Below, piece after piece: positions 25,110 through 39,100 of a DNA stretch of 64,000 nucleotides; position 1 is the first letter of the stretch, and the number at the start of each line of letters is the position of its first letter. The notes under the pieces are model-generated. The model had not been told where the DNA came from and searched no databases. It worked only from the letters and a program-made list of their open reading frames with translations. The position numbers and the translations under genes are program-made. The stretch lies in contig JAVSML010024016.1 in NCBI GenBank assembly GCA_038503035.1, forward strand, positions 1,286,558 to 1,350,557, read 5' to 3'. Source of the DNA: Crocodylus rhombifer. Its lineage: Eukaryota; Chordata; Crocodylia; Crocodylidae.

Positions 25110-25450
25110 GCACCCAATGTCATGAGTTTTGCCTGTCAGCAGCTAGAGGTGTAGGGTCCCAGAACCCCCCTTCACCTATCTCCTTGACAGCTGGCAGGCT
25201 TCATGGCCTCCGCAGGGGCATCCTGCTGCACCTTAACACACACAGTGTTACCCATGTCACAAGTTCTGCTTGTCTGAAGCTTGAGGTACAGTTTCCTCCA
25301 AACCCCTGTACCTATCTCCTTGACACTTGGCAGGCTTTGTAGCCTCAGCAGAGGCTAGCATGCCTGCAGTTTTGGCCCTGTTGTGGCTTAACACATGCAT
25401 GTGACACAAGTTTTGCTTTCAAAACTTTGGGGTGCAGTTTCCCTGAACCC
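25110..25450. repeat. Degenerate tandem repeat, about 2.4 units of 137-147 bp
   Basis: Unit starts near 25119, 25256 and 25402 share GTCAC/ATGAGTTTTGC-type openings. CCTATCTCCTTGACA and TGGCAGGCTT recur once per full unit (about 25175 and 25312). The third unit is partial. Confidence 0.6.
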
Positions 25451-25539
25451 AGCAATTTGAATCTTAGCAGCTTCATGACCTTGTAACAGCCTACCATTCC
25501 TGCAAACTTCATCCAAATCAAGCCAGAAGTGACAAAGTT

Positions 25540-25688
25540 ACAGGCTGTTTTGTCCTTCCCCATTATATCCAATGTGTGAAACGTCAAAATAGTGTCACCG
25601 TTTCGAATACAAACAAAATTCGAAATGAAATGCTGTTTTGTCGAAACATTGGTCAAAACAGAATGCTCCATTTCACACAGCCCGAAAA
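25540..25688. mobile_element. hAT-like 3' end
   Basis: TTTCG/CGAAA-rich sequence ending ATTTCACACAGCCC, the same terminus type as the element at 22426-23694. The left end was not found; the tandem repeat before it may be internal sequence of the same element. Confidence 0.4.
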
Positions 25689-25776
25689 GACACCCTTAAT
25701 GAAGTAGGTACCATGCACAGAAAATAAACCCAACCTGGCAACATTAAACAGCCTGAGTTGAAATGAGCTCTGTAAA

Positions 25777-27475
25777 TTTATTTAATGCAGTTTATAGTGT
25801 TCATCAATATGAACAATTCACGACAATGGAGTAAGCCTACCATCTCATGAAACATGTACAACATTGATCAGAAAGAACTGAATCACTACAGATTGTCATT
25901 AACAGTGTTGTAGTAGCAAGTTAAGCTGTACATGTTAAAGGACCACTGTCAACTTTTAACTCATTTTATTGAAACAGACTAAATTCAGTATCATTCAGCT
26001 ATTACAGCTGAACTACTTCTTTGTGCTGCTGGTTTAAATTTTACAATCAGTTTATTTTTAAAAATAAGGTGAAAGTTCCATGCAAACAACTGTTTCACCC
26101 GACAGCTGAAATGCTGTCAAAACTGAATTAAAAAAAGAAAATACATACTATTTTTCCATTAAACTAAATAGTAGCTGTCACGTTTGTACTGGATAAAGTT
26201 ATACGTGCGATGTCAAGTTAACTGTATTCCTCAAGAACAGTGGTTCTCAACCTTTCGTACCTTACGTAACCCCTGCCAATCGACATGGCATATGCGAAAC
26301 CAGAAGTCCCACCGTGGCACTTCCGGTTTCGCTGCCATGAGCCGAGTCCCACTTTTTCCACCACAGCCCAGGGCAAAGCAGCCTGTGTGCGTCCTCCCTC
26401 CCTATCCCCTAGCACACTGATGCTGGGGAGTGAAAGCTCTGGTGCACCGGATATGGTGGGAGGGGCAGCGGCTGGAATTTCCACCCCAAGCAGACAAAGA
26501 CCAAAACGCACCACCCACATACTCCCTGCCCATGTCTTGCGCACCCTCAGGGGTACACGTACCACGGGCTGAGAAACACTGCTCTAGAACACAAATTCAT
26601 TAATACCCTTGGTTTTGCACATGAACACTTTACAATAAGTATGATTTGTAACTTAAGGTCTGTAACTTAAGTGGAAGTCAAAATCAAAGCCTTTACATTT
26701 TTAAAAGAACTTTCTGCCTACAATTCTACAAGACACACTTGTGCTCTTCAGTAAATGTTCACTTTCCTGTAGTTAACTTCCTTGCATTCATTTAAAAAAA
26801 GCTAACAATACAAAATATAATATGAAGATAATCTTTTTGATCTTACTATTAAGGACAGAGTGGAATTTCAAAAATGCTTTATACACTGATTTAGCTGTGC
26901 TCTCATTAGTCACTTGTAGAATTCCTTTGACATGAACAGTCCAGCTGTTGCTGACTGTTTTTGAAAATCCAACCCTTCGTTACATTCCTCCTACTTTTGT
27001 AGAGTTAGAACAAGAACTCCTTTTTTGCATTACATAAACTACCAGATCTCTAGGTTTGATATATGTTCACAACCCCCCCCCCCCCAAAAAAAACAACCCC
27101 CCCCTCCAAAAATGGATAGAGACTGAATACAAATAGGTAAAATGGTTAGGAACAAGGAACATAATTTGGGGAAACTTAATAATTGTGAAAAGGAGTTAAA
27201 AAAAATAAAAAAATAAAAAAAAAAAAATCTCATTCTAGGGATTAAACAAATTTTGAATCATGTCTAGTACTGGAATTTGAAATAAGTCTTCTTTAAAAAA
27301 AGTATACTGTAAACATTATCCACAGATCTGTTTATAAACCAACATCTTGAAATTGGGGTTTCCTAATCCAATTTGAGTTACACTTTACAGATGGAATAAC
27401 TGGTGCACAGATTGTGCAGAACACTGTCTTCCATGGTAACAAGGAAAACAGACAATTATAGAACAGCAGATAAAG
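25777..27475 (-). other. Probable TRIP13 3' UTR and candidate poly(A) signals
   Basis: AT-rich sequence after the stop codon. On the minus strand AATAAA occurs at 26051-26056 and again at 25777-25782; either could end the transcript. If so, the hAT element at 26238-26581 is transcribed within the UTR. A C-rich run followed by A-rich tracts lies at 27066-27110 and at about 27196-27228. The exact end cannot be decided from sequence alone. Confidence 0.4.
26238..26581. mobile_element. hAT (MER5/Charlie-type) element
   Basis: Left end CAGTGGTTCTCAACC and right end GGCTGAGAAACACTG are inverted. Flanking 8-mers CTCAAGAA (26230-26237) and CTCTAGAA (26582-26589) match in 7 of 8. 344 bp, no coding capacity. 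It lies in or just beyond the TRIP13 3' UTR. Confidence 0.75.
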
Positions 27476-27571
27476 TCAAATGCAGTTTGCAAGTATGTTT
27501 CTTTCTTCAAATTGTTTATCCACTACAAGTGACAGAGCCTGAAGAAAGGCTGCCATTGTAACATTTGGAGA
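27476..27571 (-). CDS. TRIP13: TRIP13 exon 13 (terminal)
   Basis: 96 nt encoding residues 402-432 and a TGA stop (complement of 27476-27478): [20 protein letters not shown] then [11 protein letters not shown]. The C-terminal tail differs from the human KKLAAYI ending. The helix before it is conserved. Confidence 0.93.
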   Translation of the reverse strand, partial: SPNVTMAAFLQALSLVVDKQFEERNILANCI

Positions 27572-28753
27572 CTGAAAACAAAAGAAAAGAAGTGGTCAGA
27601 CATGTCCAAAACAACAACATGAATTGTTTGTAAACTACCAAAGCATCTGAGGGGAGAGCAAAACTTTGTACTACACATCAGTATTTCTCAAATTCTAAAG
27701 GATGTACAATGGCATTAAGGATATACAATAAGCCAAGCCATGCAAATATCCAAGGGTTAAATCACTTTAACTGTAGATTCATCCAAAACTAACAAACAAC
27801 CTGAATGTTATACACCCCACTGAAACTTACAGAGCAATGAAGGAAGCTAATGATTAAAGTAAAACTGATGTTTTATCATGGCATATCATTTTTTGCACAG
27901 CTCAATCCTGTGTTACTAACAACATAATACACAAGTTGGTTTTCTCTTTAGCTTCTTTAAATGAGGTGGCACAAAATGGTTCCAATCCAACTAGAAGAAG
28001 ATCCAGTGTCATTCAAATTAATACAGACTTTTGTAGGCACATCCCTTCTAACCCCAAACTGCTGTGCAAGCAGCTTCCAAACTTAAAAAGGAAACCAGAA
28101 TAAAACTTACTTGTATGTAAAGTGCATGTGCTAAGAAAGGAAGCTTCCTCAAGACCCGGCCACTAAGACCTTCACTTTTTCTACAATGAGATGCATGCAA
28201 ATACTATTATTTTACTAAAGCACCATTCCTGAAATCAAGGGTTTTCTTTCTGTAGTGATGAGATTTCTCTGCAGAAAAACACACATTACTATCACTTGGC
28301 TTCACTCAGCACCCTTGCTGGAACTCTCAACAGAAACTAAGGACTTGATGCGCAGGGTGCATAGCCCTCCGATCAAGGTACACAGGGTAGAAAATAAAAT
28401 CGAAACTTTCTCTACTATTGGCCAGACTGTTCTGATCAATACTGTATGTATGTATTTTACTGCTCTGATACTTTGTTCTATGACTAGAACTCTGGTAAGA
28501 ACCTATACATTTTGAAAAAAAAGGTCTTGCTTGGTATGAACACAAGGAATAATCTATTTATTATATCACACATTTGTTTTCATTTTTGGGAAAGGCTAGT
28601 TGTCCCATTAGTGCTTTCAGGAAAAAAAAAAAAATGGAAGCAGTCCTAAAACAATTCTTGCTTCCCTCACTTCAGCTCATTCCTGAATTAGTGCTTCTAA
28701 AAGCTAGCTTCCTGGTAGATCTAAGAGGCACTTACGGGGGGGGGAAAGCCTGT

Positions 28754-28797
<44 letters not shown>

Positions 28798-31700
28798 GGA
28801 ATATTTCAGAAGGCTAGCTGTGGCTATTACGTTCAACGCCTTTAGACATAATTCTGTGAATTCATCAGCAAAGTTACCCTTTTTTCACATAAGGGCTAAA
28901 CAAGTAAGATAGAAGGGGTGAATGCACAAATCTTACCTTGCAATTTCTTTTAATACAAGACTTAGTTTTGACACATTATTTTCTACATAACCAATCATCT
29001 CTAGCTCTCTCAGTGTCAGCAGCTGCTGTCGAGGATATATTATATGACACTAAAAGAAAAATGGTATCTGTAAGCAACAAGGTATATGCAAACTCCTGTT
29101 GTTCTCTGAAGATGCACGATGTAAAAATGCCAAGTTTTTACTTAACAGACCCACTCCTTGTCTGTATCTAGAATAACTGTTGACCTGAGTGATGTCACTT
29201 TAGTGTGTTTTGAATTCCCCTTCTCTTAATACTGTTAATAAGCCATCTGCACCTGCTTTCGGCAAAAACACAGACATAAAAATGGTGAGATGGGTTGACT
29301 TGGAAACCAAGTTGGCTAGCAGAGTGCATCACTTTGAGAAATGATTATGGAAGAATAAACATGTATAATGCCAAAGCTGTGACTTAATTTGATACCTGTC
29401 CCTCCCTCTCTGTGCATTACTTAAACACTCTGGCTTAGCAGGGTTAGGTCAAGAAGGAGAAATAAGACATGACCTGTATACTACTCTAGCATTTGAGATT
29501 CTGTACTTAAATGCTATCATAGATTATTATTAAAAAGGCATCTAAGCTAAGAATCTTATTTACAAAATGTTACCTTCATCAATTCTTCCAAACAAGAAAC
29601 ATATATTTTGAATATTGCTGTTGCAGATGGAGGTCCAATGTATTGCTTTATATCAGCCCTGTCCACAAATGCCATATCAATTTTCTCTGTAATATTTGAA
29701 GTAGTCAAGATAACAACATTGGGATACCTTTAAGATACAAAAATACTGGACTTTATTTCTGTTATATGCATACAAATCATCCCCTCAGGAGACTAGCAAC
29801 TGACAGGTTTCTTCTCAAGGTTGTTTTGAAGTTGCCAGGTTGTTATAGAAGACAAAAACTTTACTTTTCAGTGGCTTCAAATTAAGCTTCTTTTATATAT
29901 AAATATCAAGTTCATTTTAAAAAACAAAAAAAGAGAAAGCTTTTATAAATTTCAACAATTTGTCTGTCATTTCTTTTCAATTTAATGGTAATGACCCAAT
30001 TCACCAAGAGAAGTATTTTAGCAGCTTGTGGTATTAAATCTACAAGTCAAAGAAATATACCATTCTAGTTTTTCTTCCTTCCTCTCTCCCTCCCCCCCAA
30101 AGTGCTTTCCTACAAAGATGTCTTAGAGTAGGTTTTAAAGTGAAATTTCTTCTTGCAATTTGAGGGCTAAGGAAAATAGCTGCTCTCATGCATCAGGCCT
30201 GTAGCACAACACAGATGGCACTTATACAGGGCAGCCAGGCTATTATTTATTACTTTTTGGTCCTGTAAGAGAATCAGAAGCTTAATGCAACCCCTTTAAA
30301 GGTACATGGTCTGACAAGCAGCTCAGGAGAATCAAGATGTAATAGGAAGACAGCTAGACATGAAAAAGTTCAAGAAAGTCAACCTCTAAAGAATGGAAAA
30401 GGAGCTGTGAAACAAAGATGCTTAGGGCGTGTGTAGATGAAGCTGGGGCCCTAAATTAGAGTGGTGAGTTTTAAAAAAAACACTGCTCCAATTTAGGCCC
30501 GATTAAACTCCTGTGTTGTGCAAACACCCCACTGACTTACCTGCCTCTTTGGTGGAGAGGCAAGGGCAAGCTGCCGGCAGGTGGAGCTGACCCAGGGCGG
30601 CTGGTGCTTCCCTCCGCAGCAGCTGCACCCTCCACTGGGGCAGCACCTGGCTCGGGTGGGTCCCTGAGCGCACCGCAGCTGCGGAAGGAAGCATCGGGTC
30701 TCCGTGCAGCTCAGGCAGGCTCCGGGAAGGGATGATCAGGCTTGCTGCTTTTCTTGGGCACAGCCTGCTTTCCTGGGCTGCTACCAGGCTGCCTGCAGGG
30801 CTGTGGAGCTGCACTTGAGCCCGGTGCTGCACCCCATGGCTGCAGAGGCAGCAAACTAAAACTCCTCAAATGCTGCGCCCCAAGTCATTTAAGGCACATT
30901 ACATTGCCAAATTTCCTACAGTGGCTGGAATTAATGCACAGTATGCCGCCAAGGTGTGCAAACACCAGCACCAGTAAAGCAGTGCAAAAGCATTTAGCCT
31001 GATTTAAAGTGTCGTGCAAACACGCCTCATTTCATCTATACACGGCCTTAAATAGGAAATCTGAAAGTTACCTCATGGGAGGAGCACTTGGCCAAATCTG
31101 AACGGTCGCAAAGCTTTCTCTTGTGTGTGGATGACCTATCTGACACAGGAAGTCTATGGACCGACAAGAGGTAAAGCACTACTTGACCTTGTATTGGCAG
31201 CTGGGGATGACCCAATCAGTGACCTAACGATCGAAGGGAAGCTGGGTGACAGTGACCATGAGCTGATCACCTTCAGCATCTGCTGTAAAGCTGGCAACTC
31301 AGTCAGTAATACAGAAGTCCTCAACTTCAGGAAAGCTGACTTTGACAAGCTAAGGAGGCTTGCCAGAGAGGCCCTAAAAAGACCACAACCCAATGGTGAG
31401 GGGAGTTCAGGACGAGCCATTGCTCCTCAAGGGAGCAATCCTGGATGCGCAAGCAAAGTCCATCCCATCTTGGAGGAAAGGCAGCAAAAGGGCACAGCAG
31501 CCCCCTTGGCTCTCCAGGGAACTAGCAGACCTCCTGCGTCTTAAAAGGAAGACTCATAAAGGATGGAGGACTGGAACTGCCACCAAGGAGGAATACTCTG
31601 CTCTGGTCCAGACCTACAGAGAGCAAATCAGGAAAGCCAAGGCTGTGATGGAACTCCAGCTAGCCGCAAAGTATCAAGGACAATAAAAAGTCCTTTTTCA

Positions 31701-34700
31701 GATACATGGGGAGCTGGAGGAAAAGCAAGGGCAACATTGGGCCCCTGCTAAACCAGATGGGACAACTGATGCCCATGAAAAAGCAAACTTGCTAAATAGG
31801 TACTTTGTGTCAGTTTTTCCACCAGTCCCATGGGACGGCCTTGCCCACTATGGGTCAGGGAGGCCCAGGTGAGGGAGATTCCTTGCCCTCCATTGAAGCT
31901 AACCTCATGAAGGAACACCTCGACAGGCTGGATACCTTCAAGTCAGCCAGCCCTGATGGGTTACACACAAGGGTGCACAGGGAGCATCATAGCTTAGCCC
32001 CTGGCACAGATCTTTGAGAGCTCTTGGCGCTCTGGTGAAGTGCCTGATGATTGGAAGACGCCTAATGTCGTGCCTAACATGAGCCTTCAATGTGATGCTG
32101 CAGCTAGTAAAGCAAGCAAAACGCTGGCTTGCATCCATAGATGCTTCTCAAGCAAATCCCGGGACGTCATTCTCCCGTTGTACTTGGCCTTGGAGAGGCC
32201 ACAGCTGGAGTACTGCTTCCAGTTTTGGGCTCCACAATTCAAGAAGGATGTGGAGTAGCTTGAGAGGGTAAAGAGGAGAGCCACGCACATGATCAGAGGT
32301 CAGGAAAAAGAGACCTTATGACAAGAGGCTGAGAGCCATGGGGCTCTTCAGCCTGGAAAAGCACAGACTCAGGGGTGTTCTGGTGGCCACCTATAAATTT
32401 ATCAGGGGTGCTGATCAGGATCTGGAGGAATGTCTGTTCACCAGAGCGCCCCAAGGGATGACAAGATTGAATGGTGACAAATTCCTCCGCAACCAATTTA
32501 GGCTGGACATAAGAAAGAACTTCTTCACTGTCTGAGCCCCCAAGTTTTGGAATAGACTGCTTCCAAGGTGGTTCAAGAACCCACTTTGAACACCTTCAAG
32601 ACACATTTGGATGCTTATCTTGCTGGGATCCTATGATCCCTGCTGACTTCCTGTCCCTGGGGCAGGGGGCTGGACTCCATGATCCTCCAGGGTCCCTTCC
32701 AGTCCAAATGTCTATGAAATCTACCTATTGCTTATTGTTCTCCCTTCCCATGAACAGCTTTTTAAATGCAAATGCTATTAAAAAAAAAAAAAAAAAAAGC
32801 TTTTCCAAAAACCTTAAGGAGATTAAGGTCCTGGACACCTGACACAGTAACATCGGATTAATTTAAATCAGTGTGCAACCTGATGAAAAGTTACACTAGT
32901 ATCCCAAAGCACAGTCTCTCAACTCTAAGGTAGCATCCACACTAGGTGTCTTATAATTAGGTGGCAAGGGAACCTTTTTGCATTGAATAAACAGCATCCC
33001 CGAAAAGAAGTAGCCACACACCATCTATACCTCTGTAATTTATACCAGTGTAGGACTATACATTGCAGGCCAGATTCTACTCCATCTATTAGATGGGTAA
33101 ATGGACTTTGGTGCTTAAGTGTAATTCCATTCCACCCAGCTCAACTCCCTAATGCAGAAGGTAGGTTCTTCTCCTCTCTGCTTTTTTATGACTCAGTCAT
33201 ATGGGTTAGATGACAGTGTTTTACAAAAGCAGATGCATTACTGGATTTTCAGGACTTTAACAGGGTAAAGTCATACTTAGGCATGTAAGTTCACTTAAAT
33301 ACCCAATAAGAAGAACAGAATCTGGCCCTATGTGTCCCCTCCTTGTTTAAACCAATGGAAAAACTGCTTATATAATGGTCTAAATGGGTTACACGTCCAG
33401 GCCCCAAGTCACTTAAGAATACACTTTGAGACCATACATAGATTAAAGATGTAGTAGAAGGTAAGAATTAACATGGTTAATACTAATAATACAAAAATTG
33501 CTCTTTAACTTTTAAAAAGATGTACATTAACATAGACTTTTTTTTTTTTTTTACTGAAAAGAATACTTCAGAATTTTGTTTTAAAATATTGTATAGCTGC
33601 TTTATTTAACCCAAAGTGAAATACAACCCCATACTTGAATTATCAAGATGTTCTGCATTTCTGTTAATTTCAAATGAAATCTATTTTCAATTTACTCTTG
33701 CTTCTACTTTCAATTGGCAAACACCAAATTTAAAATTGGCATAATTCAACTACTTGATTTTTTTTGATAAATGTTCTAAAGCAGTGGTGCTCAGCCTCTT
33801 GGGCATGGAGGGACAACTGAGTGGTGTGCAATCGAATAGGCCAGGTCCAGGGCCGTGTGCCAGGTCCAAGCCTGCATGCTGGTCCTGACCATGAACTGGC
33901 CTTGCCCACCTCCCCAATCTGGTGCATAAGGCTCTGAGGCTGGATTCCAGGCTGTACTTTATTCCTGTTTAGAACAGTGGTGCACAAAGAGCACCAGATA
34001 TTGAAATCCAACAAGTTAGCACATGTTTCCATACACCAGAATTATCTCCTATTTGGCAATCCCTAGTTATGTTTTCTTGTAGTAATAACAGGACTGTTGT
34101 GAAGGTTCTTACCTTTTAATCTGATCTATCTGTGTGAGTACAGCATTCACTACACGAATGGCATCTGATGGCTCTGTGCCTGCCCGGAAAGCACTCCGGG
34201 CTGCTGTGAGACTTTCCACCTGCAAAACAAAGTGAACTAAAAATAGATTTAAGAAACTATCAAATTAAATACATTTCTTCCATGAGTATGATTACAAAAT
34301 TCTTCCCTTACTAACAGCAAAGCTAGAGAGCTTTGATGTTGAAACTGATCACCCAGCTGTATGCGTAAAAGGTAGAAAGTAGCAATCAAATAGGAGGACC
34401 AACATAGAAAGACAAACTCCAAATTTTCCTTCCCTCCAGCAGGATATTTTGTTTGAAATATCAAACTATATCTCTCTTAGTCTGATGTAGCTCTGCAATT
34501 CAAGTGCTCTTCCTAATGTCTGCACACATAGATGCTGCCACAGAACCTACTTCTACTTTTTTGCCTAATCATTTAAGTGAATTCTGAGAATTTATATTTC
34601 CCTAGGCTAAAGGGATCGTATATAGTAATGGCAATGAAATCTTACCTCATCAATTAATACAAATACAAGACCATCCTTGTCTTCTATTAACTCTTGAATC

Positions 34701-36071
34701 TTCTGAAACATCTTGGTTACAAGTTTGCCACTCTATAAATAAAAAATTACATATAAACTTTTTTTTTTTAACATACTTGTCCAAGTTTTATTCTTTACAG
34801 GTCTAATTGTATTCATATACATTGATGACCCAAGCCAACAGGTTTTCAAATGCTAGCAACCTTTTTTTAAAAATAATATTACATGCATATTATAAATACA
34901 CTTAAAATAACTTATGTTTCTCAGAATTGCTTTTTGTTTACTGTTAAGATCATAATTGTTGTTTATTTGTACCAAAAGCTAGAATTGCTTAGCGAGTTAA
35001 ACACCTACCTCAGAAAACCATTTGGAGAAGAGGCTGTGACTGTTTATTTCAATTAACTGTCCATACCTGTACCTAAAAAAAAAATAAAAAAAAAATCAGG
35101 GAAAAAACAATTCTCTCAGGAATATTTTATTACAATTGTTGATTCAAAGCAAATCAATTTCTCCAAGATACAGCCTCTAAATTTTACACTGAAAATGAAT
35201 ACCATGGTTTTCAAAACAGTAACATCATTCTGTCCACAATAATGCTCTGTATTTACTAAAATATCTCATTTATGTATTTCTCTATTTTAAGCTATGTCAT
35301 TTTCAAGCCTCAATTATTTTTTCAGGATATCCTTGTTTAATTATTAATTCTCAATTTTCTCTACTTTGGAATTCTTCCTACTCTAAAATCATTCATATGA
35401 AAAAGGAACCATTTTTGCCAGGAAAAAACCTTAAGATTTGATGCTGGTTTTTAGCAGCATACAATTCAGGTAATAGACTGTCATGCAGTAACCTCATACT
35501 CGCCTTCAGATAATCACTTTGCTTTGTAAAGTTATGCATATATTGCATTCTCACTTACCAGTTTTTATGATGACACTGTCACTAATGCTAAATTATACAT
35601 GGTTATCGATGGGCAAACAGAACTTAACGTTTTACATAAAGAGTACATAACCCATATCTACCAGATATCTAACCTGAGCAAAACCCAAGGCACTTTATTT
35701 TGAATAGCAGTGACTTACAGTACAGCAATATCATTTAAAATAAATATGTTAAGTAAAAAGATTTGCAAATCTTAAACTGAATATTAACTTAATTTTGTTG
35801 TGGTTTAACTCAGTGGTTGTCAACTGGGGGTATGTGTAACTATAGGGGTACTTAAAAAGGTCGTAGGGGATACGCAGAACTGATGTCGCCGATAAATGCT
35901 GCACGCGTGCAACCTCAGCACAGCAGCAGGTGACCAGCAGGGTCTGGCTGCTAATTCTGTTGTGAGGGAAAGGGCATGGGAGGATGCAGGGGCAGATCAA
36001 GGCCCCAGAAGTTGGGGAAGGAATGGAGCTGGGACAGTTGCAGGGGCTTTGTAGCTGGGGTGGGGCACAGG

Positions 36072-36103
<32 letters not shown>

Positions 36104-39100
36104 GAAAGGAAGCTCCCACTGCTATACGCACCCTGAGGAGGGCATGTGCCCCTGGATCTGCATGCAGAGTGAGGGCGGGCTGCTGCTGCAGGCTTGAGCC
36201 AGGGCAGCACCAGGCTGCTTCTGGCATGGGTGTTGGGCTGAGCTGTGCTTGAGGCAGGTGGCAGCAGCACTGGGAGTGGGGGCAATTACGGCAAATTCTG
36301 GAGTGGCTGTAGTCCCTTCTGTAGTCCCCATCCCAATGCTACTGCCACATGCCCAGAGCACAGAACAACCCAGCCCAGCCCCCCTCCAGGAACAGCCTGG
36401 CATAGCCCTGGCCCCAATCCACAGTGGCAGCCCACCCTGCCGATCCAGGGACACACCCCACCATGACCTCCTGGGGTGTGCGCAGTGGTGGGAGCCGCCC
36501 CCATCTCCCCTTGCCTCACAGATGAGCTCCATCCCAGCTCCATCATGGCTCCATCCCGGCTGTGCAGTGCTCAGCTGACCCTACCCCAGCTCCATTCCCT
36601 CCCTCACTGCAGGGGCCTCAAGAAAATAAAAAAGGGGTACGTGAGCTGAAACATCAAGACAGAAGGGGTACAAGTTGTTAAAAAAGGTTGAAAACCCCTG
36701 GTCTAATTGAATGTGCAAGATGAGCAAGGCAAGATACATAGACTAGAAAATTTAAGTTTTTAAATTTAAATTTTAGGAGAACAACTTTTCAGAAATTGCC
36801 CAACATGTACTTCCAAACTGTTAACTTTTTATACCCCTGGGTATAAATCATCAAACAGACTGAAGGAGACTGAAGAATTGAGTGCAATGTCTTCAGTATC
36901 ATGTACAAAAGTTAACCCAACACTTGACACCTAATCTCTCACTGGAAGAGAAACTGTTCTTTTGATATCAAATATTAGCTGGTCTTCTCAGAGATATTTT
37001 AGTGTGAGCAAAAAACTGAACAAAAGTTACCTGTATGAAAGCCTAATGGTGAGCTTCTGAGCCAGGGCTTTACAGAGTGAGGTTTTACCAGTTCCTGGAG
37101 GACCTATAGTCAAACCACATACAAACAAATTGCATAAAAGCAAACACTGACTAAATGCTTCTTAATCTCAAAACAGAAGTAGGGATTCACAGTATAAAAT
37201 AGCAGCTGGCAAGGGTCAAGAACACAACATATTGTATGGCTGACTATTTTGAGCTCTCTCGAGAACACTAGACTTGAGCCATGCAAGTGATCCAGCATTT
37301 ACTTGTGATGGTAACCAGCTGCCAGCATCACAGGCTTTAAACTTGGTCTATGCACAGAAGGGACGTGCAGCCACCAGTATTCCACCCTCATGGCGTCTGC
37401 AAATGCAAGTCTTCTTAAAAATCTATCAGCATTACATTACTCTAACTACAGTGACAGTGACTATGCTGGTGCATACTGGGCATAAACTAGTGGAACAGAG
37501 GCAGACAACATATTTTAAATGCCTGTACCCTGCCCTATTTTGCAGAAAATGAATGGAGATACTTGTAACAAATTAAGACAACAGCGCCTCCAAACTGTCA
37601 CAAAGTCAGCACTGTAGTCATAGTGTGTAAGTTCACATTAAACAACTTTAGCATTTCTGACTTTTTAAAACTATTTCTTTTTCTATGCTGGCATAAATTA
37701 TGGAATTTTAAATTCCCACTATTCCCACTTTAACACATAAACAAATTGATTCCAACTTACATGCTTTAATGATAAAAGGGATCCAATTCTCCCTTCAAAA
37801 GTAATTTTGTACTTCTTGGTAGGTTAACATTTAGACCTACAAACCACGATAGAGAAGAATTCTCTATGCATTTGCATGAAGATATATTTTTAATGCAGTG
37901 GAATAATCATAAAAGGTCATTTTGCACCAGCACTTTGTAAGAGGTCGTTCAGCTTATAACATACACCAGTAAAGGACATTTTAGTAATTTTGAAAATAAC
38001 CAGTTGATAGTCCAGAATTCACTTAGGTAATAAGCAGCAGCAAGTAAATTCAAAGATGGTAGTACTTCTGCCATGCAGTAGGAAAGCAAGCACAGGGACA
38101 ATACAGTAGATTATTTCCAAAATGAAAGTTTTCCCAAAGATTCTCACAAAGCATTGGAAGCTAATGTATTTTAATAGCATAACAACATGGTGGCTAAAAT
38201 ATGGGGTTTCTTAATGTTACTAGGAATAATGCATACTATGGTATGTTGCTGCTCTGAGTATACCACAATTATTAACAACTGACAGTTGAAAGGTTTAATG
38301 TGATTACCATTTAATTGGATTTAAATACTTTCATTCACACAACTTTTAACCAATGCAACTTTTCACATTAATATTACTTGGTTAGTTTGAAATTCCAATC
38401 CATGGAGTCCAACCAGTATTCCTGCCAAACAGGACTAGAGAAAACTCCTAGAGATATCTAGGCACATGATGTTTCCTGATCAGCCAGACGGACAAAGTTT
38501 GTTGAAGGACAAAGTGTTTCCTGCCATAGTAGGATTCTCTCTAAAGCACCGACACAGGTCTGTGGGAAAAGAACCTAAGTTCTACTACATGGAAATGCAG
38601 TACAGACTACTTAGAAGAGCATGAACTCATTGACAATCTAATACTTTATTTTAAGAGTTGTAATCTTTACCATGCAGTAAGACAACTCTGTTCCAGGATA
38701 TCAGATTGCTGTCTACATTTCTGTCAGAAAATAGTAAGGTTGTCGTCACATAATCAAGTAGCTAGGTCGAGATGAGAAAATAAAAGAACAGTTAGTACAT
38801 TTTACTAGGACAGGTAATAAAAAAAATGTAGTACAAAGTCACCATGGCAGGGGTGTGGAGAGGGATAAAATATTGGAATCATAACTGAGTTTGTTTGTTT
38901 TTTTTAATATAGAATGTCAGAGGAACTCTTTGGGTCAAGTATTTTTAATCTCTGGTTTTGGTTCTCTCATACTTACAAGAGTAACTATATCACATACATT
39001 CTCCAAACTAAGCACATTCTGAAGACTGGCTGACTTCTAAAGGTTAGTGAGACTGTAGCACTTTGAAATCTCTCAAATTTGGGTTAAAATGACCTAAATC

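Noticed and set aside
25119..25450. Possible CRISPR-like array
   Set aside because: Only about 2.4 degenerate units of 140 bp in a vertebrate genome; no short identical repeats with unique spacers.
1..27000. Exons of the next gene (NKD2 in human synteny)
   Set aside because: Looked for conserved splice-flanked peptides on the minus strand and found none; the gene probably lies outside the window.
28574..28912. 112-codon frame with a long lysine run
   Set aside because: Created by the 39-bp poly(A) run inside a TRIP13 intron.
35061..35072. Alternative TRIP13 exon 7 acceptor 6 bp downstream
   Set aside because: Using it would remove two codons and lose the conserved RYRYGQ; the upstream AG fits the family.
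35749..36285. 178-codon frame and its overlaps on both strands
   Set aside because: Lies almost wholly inside the hAT element at 35811-36700; proline-rich composition from GC-rich repeat sequence.
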